Shown piece by piece: positions 46,299 to 55,068 of a stretch of DNA of 64,000 nt. The notes beneath the pieces were generated by a model, which worked only from the letters and a program-made list of their open reading frames with translations, was not told the DNA's origin and did not search any database. The stretch's first letter is position 1. Each line of letters opens with the position of its first letter. Made by a program: the position numbers and the translations under genes. This DNA comes from Devosia sp. 67-54 (GTDB taxonomy: Bacteria > Pseudomonadota > Alphaproteobacteria > Rhizobiales > Devosiaceae). The stretch lies in assembly GCF_001899075.1 (NCBI RefSeq), contig NZ_MKVA01000005.1:930001-994000 (forward strand). Direction: 5' to 3'.

Positions 46299-46469
46299 TC
46301 ATTTCCGCCGCCTGAGGTCGCCGTCGAGTCCGAGGTCGCGGCGCAGATGCGGGCTCATCGCCAGCAGATCGAGATCGTTTTGGCGCTGCCGGCTCAGCGC
46401 CATGCGGAGCGCCGCCAGCGCGCGGATGCCGATCCGGTGCCGGCCCAAAACCTTGTCCCGATACAGCAT
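46299..46469 (-). CDS. DUF1127-like small protein
   Basis: A 56-residue basic protein beginning MLYRDKVLGRHRIGIRALAALRM and ending LRRDLGLDGDLRRRK. The final LxxMSPHLRRDLGL segment matches the C-terminal signature of DUF1127/YjiS-like proteins, which are Arg-rich. A perfect GGAG ribosome site lies 7 nt before the ATG. It is divergent from a LysR regulator, an arrangement frequent in Alphaproteobacteria. Some DUF1127 proteins bind RNA or affect RNA turnover and phosphate or stress responses; the role here is unknown. Confidence 0.75.
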   Translation of the reverse strand: MLYRDKVLGRHRIGIRALAALRMALSRQRQNDLDLLAMSPHLRRDLGLDGDLRRRK

Positions 46470-46551
46470 TCCGATCTCCTGCGGGTGGCGTTTCGATGCT
46501 GCAGAGATGCACCCGCCGGGGCTCGAATTCCAACGCGATGTCCGCTAGTGT

Positions 46552-46570
46552 GCATAAGCTGGACTTATGC
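46552..46570. promoter_or_regulatory. LysR-type operator
   Basis: GCATAAG-CTGGA-CTTATGC is a perfect inverted repeat containing the T-N11-A pattern of LysR boxes (ATAA...TTAT). It overlaps the first possible start codon of the LysR gene, so it may mediate autoregulation and control of the divergent DUF1127-like gene. Confidence 0.55.
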
Positions 46571-46572
46571 CA

Positions 46573-47457
46573 ATGACCGACGCCCTCCCCCCGCTCGCCG
46601 CCATCCGCGTTTTCGAGGCCGCCGCCCGCCACCTCAGTTTCACGCGCGCCGCCGCAGAACTGGGCATGACGCAGGCGGCGGTGAGCTATCAGATCAAGCT
46701 GCTGGAGGAGCGGCTGGGCGCGCCGCTGTTCCTGCGCCGCCCGCGGGCGCTGGCGCTGACCGAGGCCGGGCAATGGCTCGCGCCGCGCACCAGCGAGGCC
46801 TTTGACCTGCTGCGCGACGCCTATGGCCGCTTCGGCCGGCAGGAGCGCACGACGCTCACCGTCAACACCATGCACACCTTCGCCGCGCAATGGCTGAGCC
46901 CGCGGCTGGGCAAGTTCCAGTTGCAGCACCCGCAGATCGCCGTGCGCATGGAAACCACGACGCGGCTGGTCGATTTCGCCCGCGAGGAGGTCGACGTCGT
47001 CGTCCGTGCCGGCAAGGGCAAATGGGAGGGACTGACCTCGCTGAAGCTGGTGGATGTCCGTTTCACCCCGATGCTCTCGCCGGATCTCGCGGCCAGCGTC
47101 GGCGGGCTGCGCACGCATGCGGACCTGCTGAAGGTCCCCCTGCTCGACCCGATGGATCCGTGGTGGGACCGCTGGTTCGCGGTGCACCGGCTGCCGCTCG
47201 ACGCCCTGAAGCGCGAGAACGCCCCGACCATCCTGCTGCAGTCGATCACCGCCAGCGCCGCCATGGCCGGTGGCGGCGCGGCCCTGCTGATCCCGGAGTT
47301 CTTCGAGCTCGAGATCGCCGCCGGCCGGCTGGTCGCGCCCTACGAGACGCTGAGCGAAGACGGCAACGCCTATTGGCTGGCGTTTCCGGAAGGGCGGCGA
47401 AACGTGCCCAAGATCAAGGCGTTCCGCGACTGGATCGCCACCGAAATCCGCAACTGA
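46573..47457 (+). CDS. LysR-family transcriptional regulator, GcvA-like
   Basis: 294 residues from MTDALPPLAAIRVF; an ATG two codons upstream lies within the operator palindrome. The N-terminal HTH (AARHLSFTRAAAELGMTQAAVSYQIKLLEERLG, about 17-50) is typical of the GcvA/AmpR-like branch, followed by an effector-binding domain to the end. It is divergent from the DUF1127-like gene and convergent with rlmB. Its effector is unknown. Confidence 0.9.
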   Translation: MTDALPPLAAIRVFEAAARHLSFTRAAAELGMTQAAVSYQIKLLEERLGAPLFLRRPRALALTEAGQWLAPRTSEAFDLLRDAYGRFGRQERTTLTVNTMHTFAAQWLSPRLGKFQLQHPQIAVRMETTTRLVDFAREEVDVVVRAGKGKWEGLTSLKLVDVRFTPMLSPDLAASVGGLRTHADLLKVPLLDPMDPWWDRWFAVHRLPLDALKRENAPTILLQSITASAAMAGGGAALLIPEFFELEIAAGRLVAPYETLSEDGNAYWLAFPEGRRNVPKIKAFRDWIATEIRN

Positions 47458-47472
47458 CGGAACGCCGGCGGC

Positions 47473-48225
47473 TCAGCCGCGCGCCGTGGTCGCGGCGTAA
47501 AGCGCAATCGCCGCCGCATTGGAGACGTTCAGCGACTTGATCGGCCCCGGCATGTCGAGCCGCACCATCTCGTCGCACAATTCACGCGTGCGCTGCCGCA
47601 GGCCCTTGCCCTCGGCGCCGAGGACGATGGCGAGCGGACCGCCGTCACGGCGCGGCGCCAGAGGGGTCGGAGCGTCGGAATCGAACCCCAGCACATGCAT
47701 GCCGCGGCGTTTCAGCAGTTCCAGCGTGTCGCCGAGATTCCGCACCTCGATCAGCGGCACCAGGTCGAGCGCGCCGGAGGCGGCCTTGGCCATCACGCCG
47801 GTCTCGCGCGGGGCGTAGCGCTGCGTCGTCAGCAGCGCATCGGCGCCGAAGGCGCAGGCGGTGCGCAGGATGGCGCCGACATTGTGCGGGTCGGTCACCT
47901 GATCGAGCACCACCACCAGCCGCAACGGCGCGATATCGTCGAGCCCGAAGCGGCTGACCGGGGCGACCTCGAGCGCCACGCCCTGGTGCACCGCCTCGCC
48001 GCCGAGCAGCCGGTCGAGCTCTTTCGGCGTGACCTCGCGCTGCCGGACCTTGCCGATCGGACCGGTCTCCTTGAGGCGCGCGAGGGCATTGGGCGTGGTC
48101 AGCAATTCGCGCTTGTCGCGCCGCGGATTGTCGAGCGCGGCGCGCACCGTGTGCAGCCCGTACAGGTACACCGGCCCGCTGTCGGGGTCGTATTTCGGCT
48201 TGGGCGGAAACTTGTTGACGCTCAT
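47473..48225 (-). CDS. rlmB: 23S rRNA (guanosine-2'-O)-methyltransferase RlmB-like
   Basis: A SpoU/TrmH-family trefoil-knot methyltransferase, 250 residues, expected to 2'-O-methylate G2251 of 23S rRNA with SAM. The N-terminal substrate-binding domain holds YLYGLHTVRAALDNP. Motif 1 is DPHNVGAILRTACAFGA, motif 2 is IVLGAEGKGLR and motif 3 is SLNVSNAAAIALY. It lies next to tRNA-Gly and tRNA-Tyr. A related tRNA methyltransferase is possible, but the N-domain favours RlmB. Confidence 0.9.
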   Translation of the reverse strand: MSVNKFPPKPKYDPDSGPVYLYGLHTVRAALDNPRRDKRELLTTPNALARLKETGPIGKVRQREVTPKELDRLLGGEAVHQGVALEVAPVSRFGLDDIAPLRLVVVLDQVTDPHNVGAILRTACAFGADALLTTQRYAPRETGVMAKAASGALDLVPLIEVRNLGDTLELLKRRGMHVLGFDSDAPTPLAPRRDGGPLAIVLGAEGKGLRQRTRELCDEMVRLDMPGPIKSLNVSNAAAIALYAATTARG

Positions 48226-48254
48226 TCAGCCCGGCCTCTGCGCACACGAAGGGA

Positions 48255-48328
48255 TGGAGCGGGTGAAGGGAATCGAACCCTCGTATTCAGCTTGGAAGGC
48301 TGCTGCTCTACCATTGAGCTACACCCGC
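48255..48328 (-). tRNA. tRNA-Gly (TCC)
   Basis: 74 nt with encoded CCA. Acceptor GCGGGTG pairs with CACCCGC, D-arm AGCTCAATGGTAGAGC, anticodon loop CTTCCAA (anticodon TCC), T-arm GGTTCGATTCC. It lies 29 nt downstream of tRNA-Tyr in the same direction. Confidence 0.96.
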
Positions 48329-48357
48329 AGTCCGGGCCGAGACTCCCTGGCGGGGAG

Positions 48358-48442
48358 TGGTGGAGGGGACTGGATTCGAACCAGTGTACGCTAAGCGAGC
48401 AGATTTACAGTCTGCCGGATTTAACCACTCTCCCACCCCTCC
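48358..48442 (-). tRNA. tRNA-Tyr (GTA)
   Basis: 85 nt with encoded CCA and a long variable arm, as expected for tRNA-Tyr. Acceptor GGAGGGG pairs with CCCCTCC, anticodon loop CTGTAAA (anticodon GTA), T-arm GGTTCGAATCC. Confidence 0.96.
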
Positions 48443-48530
48443 ACTTAGAGACGGAAGATATAAGGCGCGAACAGGTCCCTGCGCGCGCCGTGGCGGTTTA
48501 TGGTGATGGGGTCGGAGGCTGTCAACCGGG

Positions 48531-48561
48531 AAAACGACAGGGCCGCGGCGAACCGCGGCCC
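48531..48561 (-). terminator. terminator of the Ala/Ser-repeat lipoprotein gene
   Basis: Minus strand GGGCCGCGG, tetraloop TTCG, CCGCGGCCC, then TGTCGTTTT. A 9-bp stem with UUCG loop and short U-run, 20 nt after the stop. Confidence 0.75.
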
Positions 48562-48581
48562 GTCGTGGTTTTCCGCCTGCC

Positions 48582-49886
48582 TTACGGCGTGCAGCGGATG
48601 TAGGCCTTGCCGTCGATGGTCAGGGCATCGGGCGACGTCTGCGCGATGGCGATCGTGCGCGACCCGCTGCCGCCGCCGGCCTCCAGCGTCGCCTTGCCGT
48701 CCACCAGCGCACCGAAATTGCCGTAGGATGCACTCGGCCCGTCGCGGAAAGTCGAGCCGGTGATGACCGCGAAGTCGGCCTCCGACGCGGTGCCGGTCGC
48801 CGCGCAGGCCGCCGCATCCTTGGCCCACACGCCGATATAGCCGAAGCCGTCGGCTTTCGAGCCCGGAGCCGCCACGCCGACATCGCCGGTGAGCGCGCTG
48901 GCCGCCAGCTTGCCGGTGGCTGCGGCGGCCGGTTCGGCGGACGAGGCCGCGGAGGATGCCGCCATTTCCGACGACGAGGACGACGGCGCCGCCACTTCCG
49001 AGGAGCTTGCCGTCATCGCGGACATCTCCATCGACGAAGACGCCGGAGCCATCGCCATCTCGGACGAAGACGGCGCTTCCGACGACGAAGCAGCGGAGGC
49101 TTCCGAGGACGAACTGGCGACGGCTTCAGACGAACTCGTCGTCATCGCCGCCATCTCCATCGAGGACGATGACGGCGCTGCGGAGGACGAGGCCACCGGG
49201 GCTTCGGTGGAGGAACTGGTCATCGCCGCCGACGCGCTGGCTGGCGCCTCGGACGAGCTCGCGGTCATGGCCGCCATCTCCATCGACGAGGAGGCCGGCG
49301 CCATCGCTTCCGAGGTCGCTGCCGCCACAGCCGGATTCTCCGAGCTCGAGGCAGGCACTGCGGCTTCGGACGAAGAGCTCTCGGCCGGTGCGGAGGACGA
49401 GGTGGCGGCGGCCGCCATGGGCGCCTCGGACGATGACGTCGTGGCCGCGGCGGCCGACGAGCTGGCGAGTGCGGCGGCCGCGGCCGAGGACGACGCTGCG
49501 GCGGCAGATGCTGCGGCCGCTGACGACGACGCCGCGGCGGCGGATGCCGTGGCTTCCGACGATGACGCAGCGGCAGCGGCCGCCGAGGAAGACGCAGCCG
49601 CGGCCGATGCCGCCGCGGCCGACGAGGATGCAGCCGCAGCCGCTGCTGAGGACGATGCCGCAGCGTCGCTCGCGGCTTTCTCGGCGGCAGCCGACGACGC
49701 CGCCGCGGCTTCGGAACTCGCCTTGGCCTCGGCCGCGGAGGACGCCGCTGCCTGGTCGGCCGACGCTTCCGTAGCGGCACTCGAGCTCGACGACGAACTG
49801 GTCGGAGGCGTGTTGCCGCCGCAGGCGCTGAGCATCAGGCTCGCTGCCAGCACCATCGGCAGCCCGGCAATCAGTTTGATCTGCAT
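48582..49886 (-). CDS. Ala/Ser-repeat lipoprotein with small C-terminal domain
   Basis: 434 residues. An N-terminal lipoprotein signal ends in LSAC with Cys22 as the lipidation site. Residues about 28-325 are low-complexity Ser/Ala: first runs of SSSAAAA, then an imperfect module of the type SSSMEMAAMTASSSEAP that recurs at least three times. The last ~100 residues form a compact domain (GYIGVWAKDAAACAATG...ITGSTFRDGPSASYGNF) with two cysteines, reminiscent of small exported domains in rhizobial proteins. The long spacer probably lets the domain reach across the periplasm or wall. A ribosome site AGAGGAAA precedes the ATG. Confidence 0.75.
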   Translation of the reverse strand: MQIKLIAGLPMVLAASLMLSACGGNTPPTSSSSSSSAATEASADQAAASSAAEAKASSEAAAASSAAAEKAASDAAASSSAAAAAASSSAAAASAAAASSSAAAAAASSSEATASAAAASSSAAAASAAAASSSAAAAALASSSAAAATTSSSEAPMAAAATSSSAPAESSSSEAAVPASSSENPAVAAATSEAMAPASSSMEMAAMTASSSEAPASASAAMTSSSTEAPVASSSAAPSSSSMEMAAMTTSSSEAVASSSSEASAASSSEAPSSSEMAMAPASSSMEMSAMTASSSEVAAPSSSSSEMAASSAASSAEPAAAATGKLAASALTGDVGVAAPGSKADGFGYIGVWAKDAAACAATGTASEADFAVITGSTFRDGPSASYGNFGALVDGKATLEAGGGSGSRTIAIAQTSPDALTIDGKAYIRCTP

Positions 49887-50026
49887 GGGATTTCCTCTTT
49901 GGTCGCAAGATTGTTGATTGAGCCCTCGGCGGGGCTCTTGCGCCTAGTGTTACACCAGGAACTGCGCTTTTGCCGTGACTGCTTCGTGGCAAGTCACGCT
50001 ATTTTTCAGGGGTCGCGTCTCCGTGG

Positions 50027-50680
50027 TCAATGGCCGAAGGCGACCACGATATTGACGGCCGCGGCGACGATCACCGTGTTGAAGAAGTACGAAAAGATGC
50101 CGTGCACCAACACCAGCCGCCGCATGGCGTTGGAGGTGATCGCCGTGTCCGATGTCTGCGCCGTCATGCCGATGACGTAGGCGAAGTAGGCGAACGCAAT
50201 GCCGTCGGGCTCCTCGCCGCCCGGAAAGTCCAGCCCGGCGGCGATCTTGCCGGATTTCGGCTTGCCGCGTCCGCGATCGGCGGCCTGATAGTATTCGTAG
50301 GCATAGTGCATCGCCCACATGGTATGGACGGCGAACCAGCCCAGAAGCACCGACACCACGCCGAGGGCAAGCTGGCTGGACACCAGATTCTGCGGATTGC
50401 GCAAGGCAATGAACAGCGACGCCGCCGCCGCCGCCACCGCGGCCAGCATCACCAGCAGGATCAGCCCCGCCGGCGCGTCCTCCTCGGCGGCGTAGCGGCG
50501 CAGGAATTCCGCCGACAGCTTGCGCGCCGCCGCTGCGGTCAGCACGAGGTAGCTCAGGAAGAAGACGTTCACCGCACTGGCGAAAGCGAGCCCGCCGTCG
50601 AGCACGAGCAGAATCAGCCCGACGGCCAGGCCCAGTGCGGCGGCGATGTAGAAATTCCTGTGCCGGGTGGTGCCGAGCAT
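50027..50680 (-). CDS. DUF1345 membrane protein
   Basis: 217 residues with about five transmembrane helices. The DUF1345 signature AGLDFPGGEEPDGIAFAYFAYVIGMTAQTSDTAITSNAMRRLVLVHG lies at residues about 145-190. The ATG at 50680 follows GGAGAGCGAC. It is divergent from the metallophosphoesterase gene. Function unknown; homologues occur widely in rhizobia. Confidence 0.85.
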   Translation of the reverse strand: MLGTTRHRNFYIAAALGLAVGLILLVLDGGLAFASAVNVFFLSYLVLTAAAARKLSAEFLRRYAAEEDAPAGLILLVMLAAVAAAAASLFIALRNPQNLVSSQLALGVVSVLLGWFAVHTMWAMHYAYEYYQAADRGRGKPKSGKIAAGLDFPGGEEPDGIAFAYFAYVIGMTAQTSDTAITSNAMRRLVLVHGIFSYFFNTVIVAAAVNIVVAFGH

Positions 50681-50759
50681 GTCGCTCTCCTGTCGTCTGC
50701 GGCCCTCAAACGTCCGCAAGGCCATTGCCCGATCTGCACGATCGGATATTGGAACGACA

Positions 50760-51500
50760 ATGCCGCATCCTCGTCTCGCCTTCCACACCTGGCCTGCCGC
50801 CATCTACGCCATCGGCGACGTGCATGGCTGCTTCGAGCAGCTGCTGGCGCTGGAAGCGGTGATCGCGCGCGACGGCGCGGCGATCGAGGGCGAAAAATGG
50901 CTGGTGACGGTCGGCGACCACATCGACCGCGGCCCCCGGTCGCGCGAGGTGATCGAGCATGTGATGGCCCCTGCCCCCGCCGGCTTCCGGCGGTTCGCCC
51001 TGCTCGGCAACCACGAGGCGATGCTGCTCGATTTCTTCGCCAACCCGGCGGCGCACGCCTACTATCTCGATGAGGGCGGCACGACCACCCTCGCCTCCTA
51101 CGGGCTCGCCATCGGCCGGCCGCTGCGCAGCCAGGCCGGCACCCTGGCGGCGCTCGCGGCCTTTCCCGACGCCCACCGCCAGTTCATCGCCGCACTGCCG
51201 ATCAGCCTGTCGCTGCCGGGCTGGCTGTTCGTGCATGCCGGCATCCGGCCGGGCGTGCCGCTGGCGATGCAGAGCGACGAGGACCTGGTCTGGATCCGCG
51301 CCCCGTTCCTGACCTCGCAATTGACCGGCGGGCTGCGGGTGGTGCACGGCCACACGCCCGGCCGCAGCATCGTCGCGACGCCGCACCGGATCGACGTCGA
51401 CACCCATTGCTACCATACCGGCACGCTGTCGGCGGTCCGCGTCACGCCCGATGGCGCCACGGAATTCTTTTCCGTCAGCGGCGCGCCCGCCAGCCGGTAA
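50760..51500 (+). CDS. metallophosphoesterase, serine/threonine phosphatase type
   Basis: 246 residues with all calcineurin-like metal motifs: GDVHG (near residue 20), GDHIDRG, GNHE, HAGI and HGHT. It resembles PrpE/ApaH-like phosphatases and may hydrolyse phosphoproteins or dinucleotide polyphosphates. The ATG at 50760 is preceded by a weak GGA. A tRNA-Thr gene follows on the other strand. Confidence 0.88.
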   Translation: MPHPRLAFHTWPAAIYAIGDVHGCFEQLLALEAVIARDGAAIEGEKWLVTVGDHIDRGPRSREVIEHVMAPAPAGFRRFALLGNHEAMLLDFFANPAAHAYYLDEGGTTTLASYGLAIGRPLRSQAGTLAALAAFPDAHRQFIAALPISLSLPGWLFVHAGIRPGVPLAMQSDEDLVWIRAPFLTSQLTGGLRVVHGHTPGRSIVATPHRIDVDTHCYHTGTLSAVRVTPDGATEFFSVSGAPASR

Positions 51501-51555
51501 GGCGTCGGGCAGGCGGCAGATCGTCGCTCCAAGCTGCCGAAATCGCTGATTGTTT

Positions 51556-51630
51556 TGGTGCCGGCGGAGAGGATCGAACTCCCGACCTTCGGTTTACAAA
51601 ACCGCTGCACTACCGCTGTGCTACGCCGGC
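51556..51630 (-). tRNA. tRNA-Thr (TGT)
   Basis: 75 nt with encoded CCA. Acceptor GCCGGCG pairs with CGCCGGC, D-arm AGCACAGCGGTAGTGC, anticodon loop TTTGTAA (anticodon TGT), T-arm AGTTCGATCCT. It is opposite in strand to both flanking genes. Confidence 0.95.
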
Positions 51631-51774
51631 AACCGGGCTCTGCTAGCATCGCGCCTGGGCTCGCGGCAAGCCGCGGATCGGGGGATCGCTAACGGCGCTG
51701 ATCGTCCGGCAACCCGCTGTTGGTCGGGCGCAACCGGCATGCTAGGCAGGCTCGGCCTTGCCGAGGAGCCCTCC

Positions 51775-52551
51775 GTGCCGGACTTTTCCCCCGATCGCCT
51801 CACCTTCCTGTCGAGTGGCACGCCGGAGGCCGACGCTGCCATGGCCCGCCTCCGCGACCGCTACGGCGACGTGGGATTCGATGCGGCCGAGGTGGTGGTG
51901 GCGCTCGGCGGCGACGGCCTGATGCTCGAAGCGCTGCGCAAGGTGATGGAGCGGCACATTCCGGTGTTCGGCATGAATTGCGGCTCCGTCGGCTTCCTGA
52001 TGAACGATTTTGCCGATGAGGGGCTGGTCGACCGGCTGGCCGCGGCCAAGCCGACGCGGATCACGCCGCTCGCCATGCATGTGCTCGACACATCGGGCGT
52101 CCAGCACGATGCGCTGGCGCTCAACGAGGTGTCGCTGTTCCGCATGACCTACCAGGCGATGAAGGTCGAGATCGTCGTCGACGGCAAGACGCAGATGGAC
52201 GAGCTGATCTGCGACGGCATCCTGCTCGCCACGCCGGCCGGCTCGACCGCCTACAACCTCTCGGCGCACGGACCGATCCTGCCGATCGACGCGCCGCTCC
52301 TGGCGCTGACGCCGATTTCGCCGTTCCGGCCGCGGCGCTGGCGCGGCGCCATCCTCGGCAACAATGCGGTGGTCACCTTCCGCCCGCGCGAGATCGACAA
52401 GCGTCCGGTCAGCGCCGTGGCCGACAATGTCGAGTTCAAGCACGTCGCCGAAGTGGTGGTGCGCGAGACGCGGGCGCACCAGGTGACGCTGCTGTTCGAC
52501 CCCGGCACGGGGCTCGAGGAGCGCGTGCTCAGCGAGCAGTTCCGCTACTAG
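51775..52551 (+). CDS. nadK: NAD kinase
   Basis: Phosphorylates NAD to NADP with ATP. It has 258 residues when started at GTG 51775, which is preceded by a GAGGAG ribosome site 6 nt upstream and gives the family's normal length. An in-frame ATG at 51739 is possible. The motif VALGGDGLMLEALR carries the GGDG catalytic loop, with NEVSLFR and TPAGSTAYNLSAHGPILP further on. Confidence 0.95.
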   Translation: MPDFSPDRLTFLSSGTPEADAAMARLRDRYGDVGFDAAEVVVALGGDGLMLEALRKVMERHIPVFGMNCGSVGFLMNDFADEGLVDRLAAAKPTRITPLAMHVLDTSGVQHDALALNEVSLFRMTYQAMKVEIVVDGKTQMDELICDGILLATPAGSTAYNLSAHGPILPIDAPLLALTPISPFRPRRWRGAILGNNAVVTFRPREIDKRPVSAVADNVEFKHVAEVVVRETRAHQVTLLFDPGTGLEERVLSEQFRY

Positions 52552-52576
52552 TCCGGCCAGCCGGAGCGCCGCATGG

Positions 52577-53788
52577 CTAGGCCGCGGGCAGCGCCAGGCG
52601 CTGCTCGTCCGGCAGCAGCGCCGGCATGGCGCGGTCGCCGGCCACGTCGCCGGCGAAGGCCGACATCACGCCGCGGGCGGCGCGCCGGGCCAGAATGACA
52701 TTCTGCTCGCTGAGATAGGCGAAGGCGTCTTCGAGCTCGGGCGGAATCACGCCCTCGTGCTCGACGATCAGTTCCTCGGTCAGTGCCGTCACCACGAAAT
52801 GGCGGGCGGCGACATCGTCCGCGAGGTCGGCGGCGCGGGCATGGAAGATCAGCCGCGCGATCAGATTGCACACGCCCTGGCTCAGGCCGCAGCGGACGAG
52901 CAAGGCGTTGAGCGCCGGGCGGCTGCCGGTTTCAAGCAGCGAGAAGACCTTTTCGCGCGGCGCGGCGGCGAGCGTCGCGAGGCAGTCGGCAAAGAACAGC
53001 ACGTGGCCGTTGACCACCGCGTGCAGCATCACCCGGGCGGAGAGCTTCTCGCTCTCGACCAGCTCGGCGGCGAACGGCGTCGAATCCGCCTCGGCCTCGG
53101 TCTCGCCGATGGCGGTGAGCGCGCTGTCCATGGCGTCGCGCAGCAGCCGCTCGAGCCGCGGCGCCGCAATGGCGCCCTTGACGATGCGGGCGCGGCGCAA
53201 ATGTTCCACCGCGGCCTCGACCAGCAGCAGCCGGGCGCTGGCCGGCAGGTCGGTGCGCTCGAGCAGCAGGCCGCGCAGTTCGGCGTCGCCGATCCCCTGC
53301 TCGATCGCAAGAGCACTGAGCTGCACCGGCGGCACCGGCACGTCCTGGCGGCCGACCAGCTTCAGCGTGACGCTGCGCTCATTGCGCTCGATCAGGGCCT
53401 GCGCCACCCGGGCACTGATGCGTTCGCGCAGGGCCACGGCCAGCAGCATCACGCTCCCCGCCTTGCGCACGAGGCCGACGAGGTCGGCGTCGATCAGCGC
53501 CGGCGAATATTGCGCCACCGCCCGCGAGATGACTTCGCTGTCCTGCAGTAGTGCCAGCAGGATCGGACGCGGGGCGTCGGCGGCATGCAGCAGGCCATAG
53601 GCGAGCGCGGCGCGGACGCGGACGGAGGGATCGTCGAGAAAGCCGATCAGCGCAGCGTAGAGGGCGGCATGCTCGTCGGCCGGCCCGGTGTGGCGGAGAT
53701 AGGCCTGCGCCGCGAGATGAGCCGCCTGCCCACGCGCTTCGCTGTCGCCGGACTGACTGAGGGCGACGAAGTCCTGATACGCAACCAT
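52577..53788 (-). CDS. DUF2336 protein
   Basis: 403 residues, mainly helical with HEAT-like repeats (for example AALYAALIGFLDDPSVRVRAALAYGLL near residues 42-68). It matches the DUF2336 family, common in Hyphomicrobiales and Caulobacter relatives; no enzymatic motif is seen. It is convergent with nadK (25-bp gap). Cytoplasmic; function unknown. Confidence 0.8.
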   Translation of the reverse strand: MVAYQDFVALSQSGDSEARGQAAHLAAQAYLRHTGPADEHAALYAALIGFLDDPSVRVRAALAYGLLHAADAPRPILLALLQDSEVISRAVAQYSPALIDADLVGLVRKAGSVMLLAVALRERISARVAQALIERNERSVTLKLVGRQDVPVPPVQLSALAIEQGIGDAELRGLLLERTDLPASARLLLVEAAVEHLRRARIVKGAIAAPRLERLLRDAMDSALTAIGETEAEADSTPFAAELVESEKLSARVMLHAVVNGHVLFFADCLATLAAAPREKVFSLLETGSRPALNALLVRCGLSQGVCNLIARLIFHARAADLADDVAARHFVVTALTEELIVEHEGVIPPELEDAFAYLSEQNVILARRAARGVMSAFAGDVAGDRAMPALLPDEQRLALPAA

Positions 53789-53871
53789 CGAACTCTCCGG
53801 ACGACCGGAAAGACCTTAGCGGCCGAGGCTTAAGGAACGGTTCACCCTGTTCGTTGAGAGCCCGGTAACGA

Positions 53872-55011
53872 TCAGCGGCGGCTGTAGAGCTGCGTGACGA
53901 AGGCGCTGTCCGCGAGCGGCGGATGGGTCATCAGCACCCGCGGCCGCGGCACGTCCGGGGCCGGAGGCATCATCTCCGCCGCCGGGGCGGCGTCAGGGAC
54001 AGGCGCCGCGACGCCCGGCGGCAGCAGCGGCGCGGGCGTCGGCAAGGGCGCAAATCCGAGGGCCGACGAGTCGCCGGTATCGTCCTGCGGCCCGCTCATC
54101 GCGTCGTCGATCGCCTGGAGCGGCTCGGGACCGCCCGTCAGATCGAGGGGGCTCGCCTGCCCCTGCGGCATCAGCGCCAGCGGCGATTGCAGGCCCTGCG
54201 CCTGCAGCAGCGGCGCAGCGGCCTCCTCGCCGATCAGCGGCTTGGGCACCCCCGTCGAGGCTTCGGTGCTGAACAGCGCGTTGAACGACATGTCGGCCTT
54301 GGTGAACCGCGACGGCACGGCGTCGGTCGACCATTTGGCGGTGGGGTCGGCCGCCAGCTGCTGGGCGGCGAATTTCGGGTCGGGCACCACGTCGGCGGCG
54401 ACGATGCCGTCATGCTGCGCCACCAGCGCCTTGTAGACCTCGCGGATCGTCCGGGCGTGCCCATCGGCATAGAAGATGCGCGGATTGGCCTTGGCCTGCC
54501 GCGGAAACAGCCGCGCCGCGACCTGGTCGGGGTCCTGCAACCCGGCGTTGAACAGTTTTTCGGCGCCCTGCGGACCGAGAAAGTGCGCGATGTACAGCTC
54601 CCCCGGGCTCGGCATGCGCCCGAACTTCTGCTGCAGATAGGAGCCGTTCGAGCGGGTGAAGGCGGCCGCCATGTCGGCGGCGACCTGCGGGTCCTCACGC
54701 AGCTTCAGCACGTCGGCGCGGAGCTTTTTGTCCTTGATGACGTAATCGCCGTCGCGGTCCTGGGTGATGGCGTCGGCATATTTTTGGTAGCCGAGCCGCG
54801 GCCCCTCCTGCTTCATCACCTGCAGCCAGGACGAGTCGAGGAACTGGAACAGGCCCACGGCCGACGAGCTGGGCGCCTTGGCCGTCGGGTTCAGCGACGA
54901 TTCCCGCTGCGCCGTGTCGAGCAGATAATTGAAGTCGACGCCGCTCTTGTCGCCTGCGTTGTTGAGCACGTAGGCGAGGCTCTGCGGAATGGTGATGGGT
55001 TGGACGCCCAT
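53872..55011 (-). CDS. lytic transglycosylase-like protein
   Basis: 379 residues. The first ~200 contain an SLT-type lysozyme fold with candidate catalytic Glu37 (LLDTAQRESSLNPTAKAPSSSAVGLFQFLDSSW), and GELYIAHFLGPQGAEKL further on. The rest is Pro/Ala-rich and probably disordered. No signal peptide is visible, so export may be by another route such as the flagellar system, as suggested for similar rhizobial proteins. No flagellar genes are nearby. Confidence 0.8.
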   Translation of the reverse strand: MGVQPITIPQSLAYVLNNAGDKSGVDFNYLLDTAQRESSLNPTAKAPSSSAVGLFQFLDSSWLQVMKQEGPRLGYQKYADAITQDRDGDYVIKDKKLRADVLKLREDPQVAADMAAAFTRSNGSYLQQKFGRMPSPGELYIAHFLGPQGAEKLFNAGLQDPDQVAARLFPRQAKANPRIFYADGHARTIREVYKALVAQHDGIVAADVVPDPKFAAQQLAADPTAKWSTDAVPSRFTKADMSFNALFSTEASTGVPKPLIGEEAAAPLLQAQGLQSPLALMPQGQASPLDLTGGPEPLQAIDDAMSGPQDDTGDSSALGFAPLPTPAPLLPPGVAAPVPDAAPAAEMMPPAPDVPRPRVLMTHPPLADSAFVTQLYSRR

Positions 55012-55068
55012 GGCGAATCCGGGTGGCTGTCGTCGGTTAACAAAGCGCTAACAGCCGTTAACGTCCGG

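Noticed and set aside
48889-49917. 342-codon acidic Ala/Asp/Glu-rich frame opposite the lipoprotein gene
   Set aside because: It is the complement of the Ser/Ala repeats. The minus-strand frame has a lipobox, a ribosome site, a terminator and a folded C-terminal domain.
50667-50759. 31-codon extension of the metallophosphoesterase
   Set aside because: It overlaps the divergent DUF1345 promoter and start and is not conserved in type; the ATG at 50760 precedes the folded domain.
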